Assembly: GCA_020631735.1 (NCBI GenBank)
Contig: CM036223.1
Location: forward strand, 13,269,356-13,333,355
Length of the DNA stretch: 64,000 bases
Source: Saccharum officinarum
Taxonomy: Eukaryota > Streptophyta > Magnoliopsida > Poales > Poaceae
Direction of reading: 5' to 3'
The notes beneath the pieces were generated by a model. That model was given only the letters and a program-made list of their open reading frames with translations. It did not search any database and was not told the origin of the DNA. A program made the position numbers and the translations under genes. Of this stretch, positions 27,811 through 39,500 are shown piece after piece. Every line of letters begins with the position of its first letter. The first letter of the stretch is position 1.

Positions 27811-28886
27811 GGCTAGCTGTGAGTGAAGCTCACCTTAGCCCTTGTTGCTGCTTTTCTTCTAGGATATGATTCTGGTTGTTGTGTTGCACCGGTGTATGTG
27901 TTTATAGGACATCAGAACGATGGTTGTGGCATGTAGATTGTGGAAGATGGAGGTGCGCGTGTCACAGTTTGGAAAGCAGTCGCATGAGTGACGACGACTG
28001 CATGTTGTTGGGTGATCAAGACCAGCACCTAAATGGTGGTCAAAAGAGAGGCGAGATCTCATTTTCCAATTGTGTCATAACTCACATCTCGCTTGCTGCA
28101 GGTTGAACAGCTACTGCCATGTACTATACAAAGTACGAGCCTTTAAATAGAATCATAGTTTTACATATCCTTTGACAGTGTGTGCCAACGGTTGGAACTT
28201 GAAAGATATGGTGTAGAGTCAATTATAGGATCAGTACGTGGAAGTGGAACTTGTGTCATGCCTTGTCCTTTGCACACTTTGGATCGGAGGTTGCAATATC
28301 GATCGTTTTCTCAAAACACAATACAGAGACTACATTTACATCCTTTTCTAAAAAAGAGACTACATTTACATGTGTTGATGCTCAAATTTAGGTCGATCGA
28401 GGAGATTTTAGAATCAGAAAGGGAAAGAGAGATCCGCTTCCCCCGCGTCGCCCCCACGCAGGCGACTCATGTGGCTTCCGACCCGCCGCCGCCTCCAACC
28501 CTCCTTCCCTCTTCTGCCGCGCCGCCGCCGAAGCGGGCTGCCGGCTAGGCTAGCGCGGCTCGCCGGGATGGCGGCGGCGGGGCCTGGTGCGCGAGTTGAT
28601 GATGGCGAGCCTGGGGAGGTGGTGTGCGAGGTATGGGCGTCGGCATTGAGGGCGTCGTCGCCTTCGACGGCGAGGAAGACGCCGGCGAACCTCCCGTCAT
28701 CATGTGCCCCCATCGGGTTACCTGAGGACGGCGGCGCGGCGTGGACGCCGCGAGCACTCGCGGCCCGAGCGCGGGCGGCGCGCCTTGCGGCAAGGTGAGC
28801 GCACGTGGGAGGCGTGCGAGCATCAGCTCACGTGCAGGAGAGCTGCATCAGCTCGCGTGGAGAAGGGCTGCATCAGCTCGGGTGGA
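27811..28886. other. Peroxidase upstream flank and GC-rich block
   Basis: 27811-28400 is the likely peroxidase promoter (minus strand). A 16-bp word GAGACTACATTTACAT is duplicated near 28326-28370. From 28430 the sequence becomes strongly GC-rich with open frames in both strands that I do not recognise. At 28820 a 25-bp minisatellite begins (GCATCAGCTCxCGTGxAGxA), with copies at 28820, 28845 and 28870, interrupted by the Sirevirus at 28892 and resuming at 55880. Confidence 0.5.
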
Positions 28887-28891
28887 GGAGG

Positions 28892-30122
28892 TGTAGGATA
28901 TCTGGAAGAGGAAATGGCCTAGAGGGGGGTGAATAGGCCTGTAAAAATTCAACTCAAAACACTGTCAGAACAGTGGGCGGCACTGCCGCTCCTCCCAAGG
29001 GCGGCACTGTCGCTCAAGCAAATGAAATCTGCTGATCTTGAAACTTTGCGGACAGAATCTATATACTACTAACAGTTTACAGCTGCAACAGAAAGGTAAA
29101 CACCAGCTCGAAGACTGGTTTTCACAGAAAGTTCTCAAGATTAAAAATCTAACTTCCAAACCTTAAACAGCACAAGCACAACAAGTGGAACTGCAAAAAT
29201 GTAAAGATGAAGCACACGAGACACAGAGATTTATCCCGTGGTTCAGCTCGCCACCAAGGTTCGCCTAAGTCCACATTGTTGAGGTAGCCACAAAAGGCTT
29301 AGGCTTGCCACCAAGGCTTGCCCTTTCCTCGTTCTCAAGTCAAGAGAGTGAACTCTTGAGATGAGGGGTGATTTCTTTGCTGCAAGAGTGAGGTTACAGA
29401 CCTCCCTAGGCTGCCACACAAGGGGGCAAGCTCAAGAGCGACGCCTAGTCGGCTAGGAGCAAGCCCCAAGAGTAACAAACCCTAGAATCACCGGCCAAAC
29501 GTGAACCAAATGCTCTTTAGACTTTGGGAGGATCTGCTCTCTAATCGAGTTTTGCTGCCTTTTCTTTCAAGTTTTGATGGTTGGAATCAAAGATTAGCTT
29601 GAGTGATGGAGAAGCAACAATGGAGGGGAGAGAGAGCACTGGTCTGTTCTTTTCGAAGTGAACGCGCTGAGGAAGAAGGTGACCGTTGTGGGCTGAGCCT
29701 GGTGGTAGTATAAATACCACCAGTGGCCCAACGGTCACTTGAGGGCGGCACTGCCGCTCTCTTAAGGGCCGCACTGCCGCCCTAGCTAAAATAGCTAAGA
29801 ATTGGATGAATTTTGGCTGTCTGCTTTGACTGGGTATGAGGATGTGTTTCTGGAGTTTTGAGCATCTGGTTGCACAGTTGACTAACTGTTCTAAAGTCTC
29901 CCTTTATAGTACGACTTTTCCTAAACTCAATATTCAAAATGAAAATGAATGTAAAGCTTCTTTGAGTCCAGCAAGGCCATCCATTGAAACTTTGGGGTAC
30001 CTGCAACCTGTACATCATCCTGTCTTTCGAATCCCTGTTTATCATCTCAATAAATCTCACTAGTCTTCTAATTTGGTGGTCATCAGCGCCAAAACCCACA
30101 TTAAGGCTTGATTGCACTTACA
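28892..30122 (-). repeat. Left LTR (3' LTR) of the Sirevirus
   Basis: Reads TGTAGGATATCT at its left edge and GATTGCACTTACA at its right edge, matching 54659-55874 over its length. Contains four copies of the GGGCGGCACTGCCGCCC-type palindrome (28975, 28999, 29743, 29766). Confidence 0.93.
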
Positions 30123-30670
30123 ATCGCTTCATTTTTGGTGATTGATGACAACCCAATTAGAGCTTACAAAAAGATATGAAATAAACTGAGATTTATGAGT
30201 CATGGGTGTAGGAGCCTCTCCCTGAAAATGTAAATGGAGATTTGAATTCTCAAATTTGGCATAAAAGCCAAAGTTCACATTTTTAGGTGAAAAGGGGCCT
30301 CCCCCTACATCCATGCCAGCTGTGGGTAACTGAACATGATACAACCGATATAAAACAAGTGCAACACAAGAATCATGTCAGTTCAAACAGATCAAAGTTT
30401 GGCTGCTAAAGCACAGGGCGGCACTGCCGCTCTGGGGAGGGCGACACTGATGCCCTAACTTAAACAATCAGAACACAACCAACTTTACCACAACAGGAAA
30501 TATAAAACTAAAGCAGTTAACACATAGAATATGACAAGCTAAACATTAACCTCAAATACATGTCCATGTCTAAGATGAATTAAGACTAAAAGTAGCACTA
30601 TTACATTTAAAATAGTTTTGAGCGACTCTCAAACTCACAACCTAACAACTACTCTCATCAAATCTGAACA
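30123..30670 (-). other. Sirevirus 3' untranslated part left of the Gypsy insertion
   Basis: AT-rich, no ORF. Next to the LTR the minus strand reads CACCAAAAATGAAGCGAT, a purine-rich stretch that may be the polypurine tract. Two palindrome copies lie at 30416 and 30439. The homologous continuation is at 45320-45490. Confidence 0.6.
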
Positions 30671-31619
30671 CAAAGTGTAACAACCCAAAAATCCACACAC
30701 CAAAAATACCAAATACAAATTTTTTCTCAAAACTTCTATGTGATGATGAGTGTCATGTATGGTAACCCAACCTAAGAGATGCATTAGGTCTAACCCAACC
30801 CAAGTTAGCATATAAGCATGGCATGCCTTTGACTAATTATGTTTATTTAAATTCTAACAAATGAAATGTTGCATACATAGTTAACTCAAATTGTGATTTG
30901 GATTTTCTTTTGCTTTATGTTATGCTTAACAAATTTTTCTAAGAAACACATCATAAAATAATCACTATTCAAATCCAAGGATAATTGTATAAAAGAAAAA
31001 CTAATTCTATATATATAACAAACTACACCTATGTGGATATACAAAATAGCTAAACAAAATTCCCTAAACACCAATGAATAAGTTACATAAGTTTGAAATT
31101 CAAATTTCAAACCAAATTTGAATTCAAAAAAAATGGAAAAGAAATGAAAAACAGAAAAGAAAAAGAAGAAAGAGAGAAGAAGGCCTCCCAGCCAGCTGCT
31201 CGGCCCAGCAATTCAGCCGAAGCCGCCGCTCGCGCGCTCAGCTCCAGCGCGCACACACGCGGCCCAGCTGCCGGCCTAGGCCTCGCTCACGCCCGCGCGC
31301 CCAGCTCGCCAGCTGCCGCTGCCACTTGGCCCCACGCGACAGCCACATGACTTCCACGCCCGCGCGCTTTCCGTTCCACTTGCAGCCACTACCACGCGGG
31401 CCCCGCACGACAGGCTCCTGTTCTTCTTCTCCACGCCATGCTCAACCACCGCGCGACCGGGGGCCGACAGCGTTGGCAGAGGCGGGCCAGGGGTCACGCC
31501 CGGGGCATGCCCTTGTTCCCCCTCTTGCGCCGCACCCACGCAACCACACGCCACCGTAGGATGCGTCGCATGCTTCTCCACCGATCGATCGCCACCGCCA
31601 TGGAAGCTTGGCATTCGAC

Positions 31620-31626
31620 TATAAAG
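31620..31626 (+). promoter_or_regulatory. Probable LTR TATA box
   Basis: TATAAAG within CGACTATAAAGGCCTAGCC, conserved in the other LTR at 42129-42135. It sits about 945 bp into the LTR, which would leave a very long transcribed R-U5 of about 3.1 kb. Confidence 0.6.
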
Positions 31627-32605
31627 GCCTAGCCCCGATCACCCTAGCGCCCGAGCTCTCAACGCCCCGCCACCACCGGGTGGCTACCCTCTGCACACCT
31701 GAGCCAAGAGAAAGAGAACCAAGGGAGGAAGAAGGAGGGAAGAGGAGAGAAACAGGGGAAGGCGCCATCAGAACACCTTCGGAGCCGCCGGAGCCAAGGG
31801 AGACGTGGTCGTCCTCATCACGGTCGTAGGGTCAGCACTGCACGACTTCCAGAGCTACACGGCCACAACCCGCCACTGCACCACTATCCTCTCGCCCTCA
31901 ACACCGATGGTGAGCTGGACGCCGCTGAGACCCCTCCTAGCCCATGGGTTCGCCTAGACCTCCATGAACGGACCGCGCCGGAGCATGAACTCTTGTTTCG
32001 GTTGGCCAAAACGATAGCCTAGAAGGACCACCACAGCCCCACGCCCTTCCCGCACGCCGGTGGTGCTCAAGCCGTCGTTCACCGTGGCCAACGCTCTAGG
32101 GAGCCTCGATTGCTACCCAGACGCCACCATCGGGCTCGCCATCGCGGGGAAGCTTTTCCCCACCTTAATTGGATGACCGCGCCGCCGTAAGACCACACCG
32201 GTGAGCACAACACCGGCGGGAACATGCCGGAGATGGAAGCAGAGGCTTCCCCTCGCCAGCCACTCACACATGCACCCGGTGCACGCGGACCACACAGAGA
32301 GAGAGAGGAGAAGGGTGGACGCGGTTCACCGGAAGAAGACGCGGTCCACCGTGGACCAGCGCTCGCGTCCACCGTAAACCGAGCTTATGGACCAAGCCCA
32401 GTAGAAGCCCACGGCTACGACGTGGCAGCACCATAGCTTGCCACGTGTCCGACCCAGCCCAGACCGGCCCAACCCGAGCCCAACCGGCCCAGTTTGGACC
32501 CGACCCGAGTTGACCGTTGACCGGTCAAATGTTGACCATTGACCTGGGCCCACATATCAGTGACACAGAGCCGCGGGACCCACTTGACAGTGGGTGATGT
32601 CATCC

Positions 32606-32877
32606 TGACGTCATGCGGGACCCACCTATCAGTGATAATACAATCAGGGGTGACGTCACGCTGACGTCACGATACTGATATCAGCAGCCCCGGACCCACA
32701 TTCCAGTGACCCAAGAACCCTGGCCCCACATGTCAGCCACAGTGATGTTGATGACGTCATGATGACGTCAGTAGGACCCCACTTGTCAGCCACAATGACG
32801 TTGATGACGTCATGCTGACGTCATGATGATGTCAGCAGGACCCCACCTGTCAGCCCAGAGCCGGGACGATGACGTCA
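32606..32877. promoter_or_regulatory. Cluster of eight TGACGTCA bZIP-type sites in the 5' LTR
   Basis: Perfect TGACGTCA at 32606, 32651, 32662, 32752, 32763, 32805, 32816 and 32870, several in pairs 11 bp apart (about one helical turn). Near-copies (TGATGTCA, TGACGTTG) fill the spaces. TGACG is the core bound by plant TGA and other bZIP factors. The same array is in the 3' LTR near 43106-43388, with some sites gained or lost by single changes. Confidence 0.8.
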
Positions 32878-34804
32878 GCTAGCCACGTGGACCAACCATA
32901 GCACGACACGTGTCAGCGAGGAATAATTCAGCCTTTTTCATTTTTAGAAATAGATTTAATCTTCAGAAATTCATAACTAATTCATACGACCTCGGAAAAA
33001 TATGAAACTAGGACCAAAATTCATCTAAAATCAAGCTCTACGCAATAAATCCATGTTTGAGTGAATTTGGCTCTTTTGAATTTTCATTGCTTTTTTGTGC
33101 TATTCTATAGACGTCGCTAACGTGACTATAATGCAAACGATGCAGACTCGGAGGAGAACCTGACGGACGAGGACCGTGAGTACCGTGAGGAGAACGGAGA
33201 CGACTACACTGAAGGTGCCACATCCCACCCAAATCTCGTAGCACCTATTACGCATGGCTAATATAGAACTGCTATCGCTTTACTCTACTTTATGGTAGGT
33301 TTTGCATGGTAGTATGCTTGCTTGAAAGCCTTTACCTTGACGCAACCTTACCCCTGCATACCCTGCTATAGGCTAGACACACGCTTATTGCTCTATAATT
33401 CCTTATTTATACTTCTACTACGCTTATACTATGTGCGTGGTGGAAACTGGTGTTACCTGGACTTTAGGGAGAGTGTTGCGTGTGTGACTTGGGTGTGTGG
33501 AGGGTGAGGGTTGAGTCGACCAAGTTGGAGTATACGACGAGCCTGGGGCAAGTCTTATCATGGGATGCTACCTGGGCACCCCTAGAAATGTATACCTGTG
33601 GTGGGTAAAAGGTATATGAGGTGGACCTAGTTGTGAACCTGTGATGGGTGGAGCCCGGGTTGGAGGTGCTGTGGTGGCACGGTAAAGGAAACCCTGATGG
33701 AGACATTCTGGCTTGGTCATCCCTAAGGACTTACTAGTACTCAGATTCACTAGGAAGCCTTACGTACTGCTCGCCCTATGTGGTGCGGGTCGGCTAGACT
33801 ACTTGGTAGGATTTTGCCACTACTGCTAGGTTGATAGCGGACAGTGTAAGGAGGTACGGGGCACAGAGGATTTCCCCCACACCCTACCGAGACTTCATGG
33901 AGACCTTGTGGACCCGGCTCATGACTCACAGTTTCAGCCACCCCATACTCGACTTGGGGTGAACCAGGGCTGAATGGTAGAGTGGCATTATCCTAGGTTA
34001 GCAAGCAGCCAGAATTAGCCCAGTTGACGACGGTCAGCAAGGAAGGCGGATCTTGTGGTTATGTAAAACCTCTGCAGAGTGTATAGTTGATCGATCGATA
34101 CATGTGCCGACTCGTCGGCTATGGACCTTTCCTGGGTTTCGCTTAAACTAGATAGAGAGATGAGTCCTTCTCTTCTTCCCCCAAAAGAGAGTGTCGGTCT
34201 TAGCCAGGGGCTACAGGCTTTGAGACAGTGCCGAGAGGGAGTTGGCCTGTCGATTGAGCGATGGTGTGGAATAGTGTGGAGTTGGTGGTATGTTGATCCC
34301 AGGATCGTAACCTGGCTCGGAAAAGGGAATGGAGTGGAATGAGTGTGGGAATGGTGTTAAAACTTGATCAATTATATTATACACTTGATATACTACTGCA
34401 TAGGAAGCCCCAGCCCTATAGGTTTCTTTTGAATACAACCATGTTGCATCTAAATCCACAAAGCAATGCTCATAGGGATGGGAGTGGCCAGTACAAATCG
34501 TACTGATAAGTTTTTGGCACAGGTTCTGCTGAGGAGTATAGCTCCGAGGAGTTTGATGGTTGAGGGGTTTATGCCTACGCTCGAGTTTGGCGATCTTATC
34601 TTCAAGCTGTTCTGATTAAATGCTACTTTCATTTCCGCCAATGCGGCGATGTAATAATTTATGTAATTCCGCACTATTTGTACTCTGATATTATCATTGT
34701 ATGGATGTGGTATTCGACTGGAATTTGGGTAATAAGATCCATCGCGGTCTTAATACACTTCGACTCTGTGGATTTCCCTTCGTGGAAATTGAGGTCGTTT
34801 CAGT

Positions 34805-34817
34805 TGGTATCAGAGCC
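34805..34817 (+). other. Gypsy primer-binding site
   Basis: TGGTATCAGAGCC, two bases after the 5' LTR, complementary to the 3' end of initiator tRNA-Met. Confidence 0.95.
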
Positions 34818-34964
34818 ATACTTGACCTTAGGATGAAACCCTTAGAAATGGACGATAGAATAAGACGTGAACAAACCTTCCTTCGGTTATATACCGACCC
34901 TGCATCTACTTTTATGCAAGGCTTTTCTATTAATGGACCTGCTAACACCTGATTTCCTTGAAAC

Positions 34965-36194
34965 ATGCAGATGGCAACGAACATCGACTGGCCGCCTCTA
35001 GGACCACTACCTCTGGACCACGCCAAGCTTACCCTTGACCTACGTGAGCTCGGGGGTTTTGCACAGACCCTCTGCCGAGTTCTCATCACGTTAGGTGTCC
35101 CCGACGAGCTTATCAAGGTCACCTGCATGGGCAAAGCAGCTCAGGGAGGAGGAATCGAAGGACCGATTGCCACCTCAGTGGAGTTCCCAGCTAGCACCAC
35201 CTTACCTTCCATCCCAGCCTTCACCGAGATGACGATAGAGGACACAGTCGAGGAGGGACTGCAAGCTATCTCACACAAGGCACTTCGCAGAGTGATGAGG
35301 GACCACTACGAGCATCTGAAGACGACAGAGTTCCGTCTACTTCCCCAGGCCCTCGACCTCAGCCTTACCCCCAGTGAGCAGAGTTTCGCAGCAGGCAGAG
35401 TTATCCTTGCCGAGGAGGACAGATGCCTTCGTGTCTCAGCTATTCACCTACTAGAGCAGGACAGGTACGTGACCCAGCTGGAGCAGAAGAGACGTCAGGA
35501 CTAGGCCCTCCGGTGGGAGTACCAGGAGCGAGATTCGCATGGAGCACATGAGCGAGCTAGACTACTGGAGACAATTGCCAAGCTGCAGGACGAGCTCAAC
35601 CGTCGTGAGGAGGACCACAGAGCCGAGGTCGCTGACTTACAGGACAAAGCAGCCGACCTAGGCAACAGGAATTGCTACCTCGACTGCATGGTCTTGGAAT
35701 TACAGAGTGAGTTGGATGACAAGAAGACCGAGTTCAACCGCAGGGGAGACAGAGAGAGATCCAAGGGGATTGGTATGCTGAAGATCCAATCTCGGAACAA
35801 GACCCTGACTCAGGAGCTAGAGGAGTTCAGGAAGAAGGCCGTTCGCAACCAGGGTCACCTGATCGAGGCACTCAGGCAGACCGAGTACCTACAGGACAAG
35901 TGTGAGAGGACTTGGCAGGCTTGGCAGAAGTCTGACAGGAAACATCTCAGGGAAATGAAGGGTATGTGGGATCAGCTACCCAAGGAGATCCGCAGCAAGA
36001 CAAAGCCTAGGATAGAGGAGTTTTAGTTAGCCCCGACTCGCCTCAACCTAGACGCCTGCCCTACCCTACCTGGAGCCAAGGCTACCGAGGAGCTCGCCGA
36101 GGCCTTGAAGTACGTATCCCGACTCCACAAGTCTGACGAAGAGATCGAGATCGAGGACAGTCGTATCCCAGCCACGGTGTACGAGTTAGAGTAG
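34965..36194 (+). pseudogene. Extra coiled-coil ORF upstream of gag in the Gypsy
   Basis: One frame of about 409 codons from ATG at 34965 to TAG at 36192-36194, interrupted only by TAG at 35502-35504 and 36024-36026. The N-terminal third is Leu/Pro-rich and globular-looking (PLDHAKLTLDLRELGGFAQT). From about codon 165 it is a long heptad-like, Glu/Lys/Arg-rich coiled coil (VLELQSELDDKKTEFNRR, EEFRKKAVRNQGHLIEALRQ). No family function known to me. I recall that some rice Gypsy families carry an extra ORF ahead of gag, so the position is not unique. CAG|ATGG at the second Met could be a splice acceptor. Confidence 0.7.
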
Positions 36195-36509
36195 GTGACC
36201 CTGCGTGGTCATGAGTTATGTCTAAAGTTTCCATGAGTTGTACCCCCCTTATGAGATGATTTATGAGACTCTCTGCGTAGCACGATTCTCGCACATCTTC
36301 TAGTGTAGCTGCTAAAGATGATGCTATGCAATCAAACCCTTGTAATGAATGTTTTTGGATCTTATGGCATCTTTTGGATCTTGTCGCTTCTTTGTAATGA
36401 GTGTTGGATAGTGTAACTGTTCTATTTTAAATCATTAAAATCATGTAATCATATTGAATTATAAAGCACCTTGGCACAAGCATTAAAATTTCAATGATCC
36501 GAGTTACAG

Positions 36510-39500
36510 ATGCCGAACCGCCGATCGAATCGCCTAATGAATCGGGGGCGTGCGCCCATCCCCGAACCCAATAGGGGCCGTGGTGACAACAACCGTGGCC
36601 GTGGTCGTGGCCGTGGACGTGGACGTGGAGGGATACCCTTCGACTTGGAGAATACCCCGCCACCTATTGAGGAGAACATCCCGCCGCCACCACCGAACCT
36701 GGCAGAAGTGATGGCGCAGCAGACCCAGCTTCTTGCAGCTCTTATTGAAGGAGCCAATCGTCGCCAAGGAGGTCAGCAGAATGATTTCCAGAGGAAGCTG
36801 GAAGGTCTCCTGAAGCTAAGACCACCTACCTATGATGGCACCGACCCTGACCCGTTGGTAGCCGATGACTGGCTTAAGGAAATGGAGAAGAAGCTTGATC
36901 TCACTACATTCACCGACGATGAGTGTGTTGGAGCTGCCGCACACCAGCTCACAGGTGCAGCACGCGCCTGGTGGGATAGTTTCAGTGACTCCCATGAGGA
37001 CCCTGCCAACATCTCGTGGGAAGAGTTCGCCGAAGCATTCACTGAGTACCACATTCCCAAGGGTATCATGGAGGCCAAAGCTGAGGAGTTTCGCAACATC
37101 AAGATGGGAAAAGACAGAGTGATCGAGTACACTACTCGTTTCACCAACCTTTTGCGCTATGCGCCTTCCTATGTTGTGAACTCTGAAAAGGAGAAGCTGT
37201 ACTATTACCGCAAGGGGCTTAACCCGCACATCAAACTGAAATTTGGCGGTATTGAGAGTAACACATTACGTGCTCTGGTGGATCGCTGCATTCAGATTGA
37301 GAAGGACCGTGATGAAGCTGGAGAAGAGTACAAGGGAAGAAAGCGAAAACCTGAGGAGTCCCTCCGTAGCCGTGATCGCAAGAGGATCCGCAGAGATGCA
37401 CCATCCAGGGAACGCTCTCACTACAACAGGGATGACAACCCTGGATCAGGTAGGGGAAGTGGAGGCTACTTCACCAAAAACTCCCGCCCTGCTCAGGATC
37501 GTTACACCCGAGATCGTTATGCTCAGGATCGTAACACCCATGACCGTTTCAACCATTCCCGCTCTGTGAATGAACGCCCAACACAGAACCGCTCCGCACC
37601 AGGCAATGGAAAATGGAAGGCACCCGCGCCAACCCCTACAGGCGGTGCACCTTTCACCTGCTTCGCTTGTGGCCAACCGGGTCACAAGGCCGCTGAATGC
37701 CCTCAGAATTCAGCTGTTCAGAAGTCTCAGTTCAAGGGGTCTGCTACCCGTGGATGCCTCAACCATCTGGATGTCGAGGAAGCACAGGCTGCACCAGACG
37801 TCGTGTACGGTATGTTTCTAGTTAATGGCAATACTGCATTAGTTCTTTTTGACTCTGGAGCAACTTGTTCATACATATCAACCAAGTTTGCACGAGAGTA
37901 TGGCCTGCCTGTAACCCCATGTGAGAAGCCTATCATTACCAGCTCGTCCTTAAGAGACCTAAAAAGCACCCACATCTGTAAGGGAGTGAGTCTTACCATC
38001 GAGGGTCTTATCTTTAAAGCCAATTTAACCCTGTTACCTTCCACCAACCTAGATATCATCTTAGGCATGGATTGGTTAACCATTCATCGAGGCATCATAT
38101 CATGTTCCCCTAGATATGTCCAAGTGACCCACCCATCAGGCCAAGTCATTAGATGTGAACCCTAGATCAAAAGGTCCACCTCTATCCTATGTGCCCTTAA
38201 GGTGAGATCAGAATCACTAAAGGAGGAAAAGACAATTTATGATGTGCCTGTGGTCAGAGACTATCCTGATGTATTCCCTGAAGAATTACCAGGAATGCCA
38301 CCGGACCGTGATGTGGAGTTCATCATTGATCTTTTGCCGGGAACGGGACCCATTGCCAAGAGACCCTATCGCATGTCAGTTGATGAACTGGCCGAACTCA
38401 AGAAACAGCTAGAAGAGCTCATCTCGAAGGGATATATCAGACCCAGTGCTTCACCCTGGGGATCCCCTGTCCTGTTCATTAAGAAGAAGGATGGCTCAAT
38501 GAGAATGTGCATAGATTACCGTAACTTGAACGCAGTCACCATCAAGAACAAGTACCCCCTGCCGAGAATTGATGATCTGCTTGATCAACTTCGAGGTGCC
38601 AAGTATTTCTCCAAGATCGATCTTAGATCTGGCTACCATCAGATGAAGATTCGAGGGAGTGACATACCGAAGACAGCTTTTGTGACTAGGTATGGTCAGT
38701 TCGAGTTCACCGTGGTATCCTTTGGACTCACAAATGCTCCCGCATACTTCATGAATATGATGAATAAGGTTTTCATGGACGAATTGGATAAGTTTGTGGT
38801 GGTATTCATTGATGACATCCTGGTCTATTCATCCACCGCTGAAGAACATGAACATCATCTAAGAACGGTGCTTGAGAGACTAGCCCAACATCAGCTCTAC
38901 GCAAAGTTCAGCAAATGTGAGTTCTGGCTACAAGAAGTTGCCTTCTTAGGCCACGTATTATCAGTTGAAGGTGTTGCAGTGGACCCAGCTAAGATTGAGG
39001 CTGTGAAGGAATGGGAACAACCCCGTAATGTGACAGAAGTCAGAAGTTTCTTGGGATTGGCTGGGTATTATCGCCGATTCATCGAAAACTTCTCCAAGAT
39101 AGCCCGTCCGATGACCAACCTGCTGAAGAAGACTAAGGAGTTTGAATGGACGCCCGAATGCGAACAAAGCTTCCAGGAATTGAAACAGAGACTTACCACA
39201 ACTCCTGTGTTAGCATTGCCCGATATCGGCAAAGATTTCATGGTCTATTGTGATGCATCTCGTCAAGGACTTGGGTGTGTATTAATGCAAGATGGAAGAG
39301 TGATAGCTTATGCTTCTCGACAGCTGAAAGAACATGAGAACCGATACCCTACACATGACCTTGAGTTAGCAGCAGTTGTTCATGCTTTAAAGATCTGGAG
39401 GCACTACTTGATAGGCAATAAGTGTGATATTTACACCGATCACAAGAGCTTGAAGTACTTTTTCACTCAAGAGGATCTGAATATGAGGCAACGTCGATGG

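Larger units (their letters stand above)
30676..34802 (+). repeat. 5' LTR of the nested Gypsy
   Basis: Starts TGTAACAACCC, ends GGTCGTTTCA. An AT-rich first 500 bp is followed by a GC-rich block. The TATA box is at 31620-31626 (CTATAAAGGCC), a TGACGTCA cluster at 32606-32877, and about 1.9 kb follows to the end. Small frames inside it are not conserved coding sequence. Confidence 0.95.
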
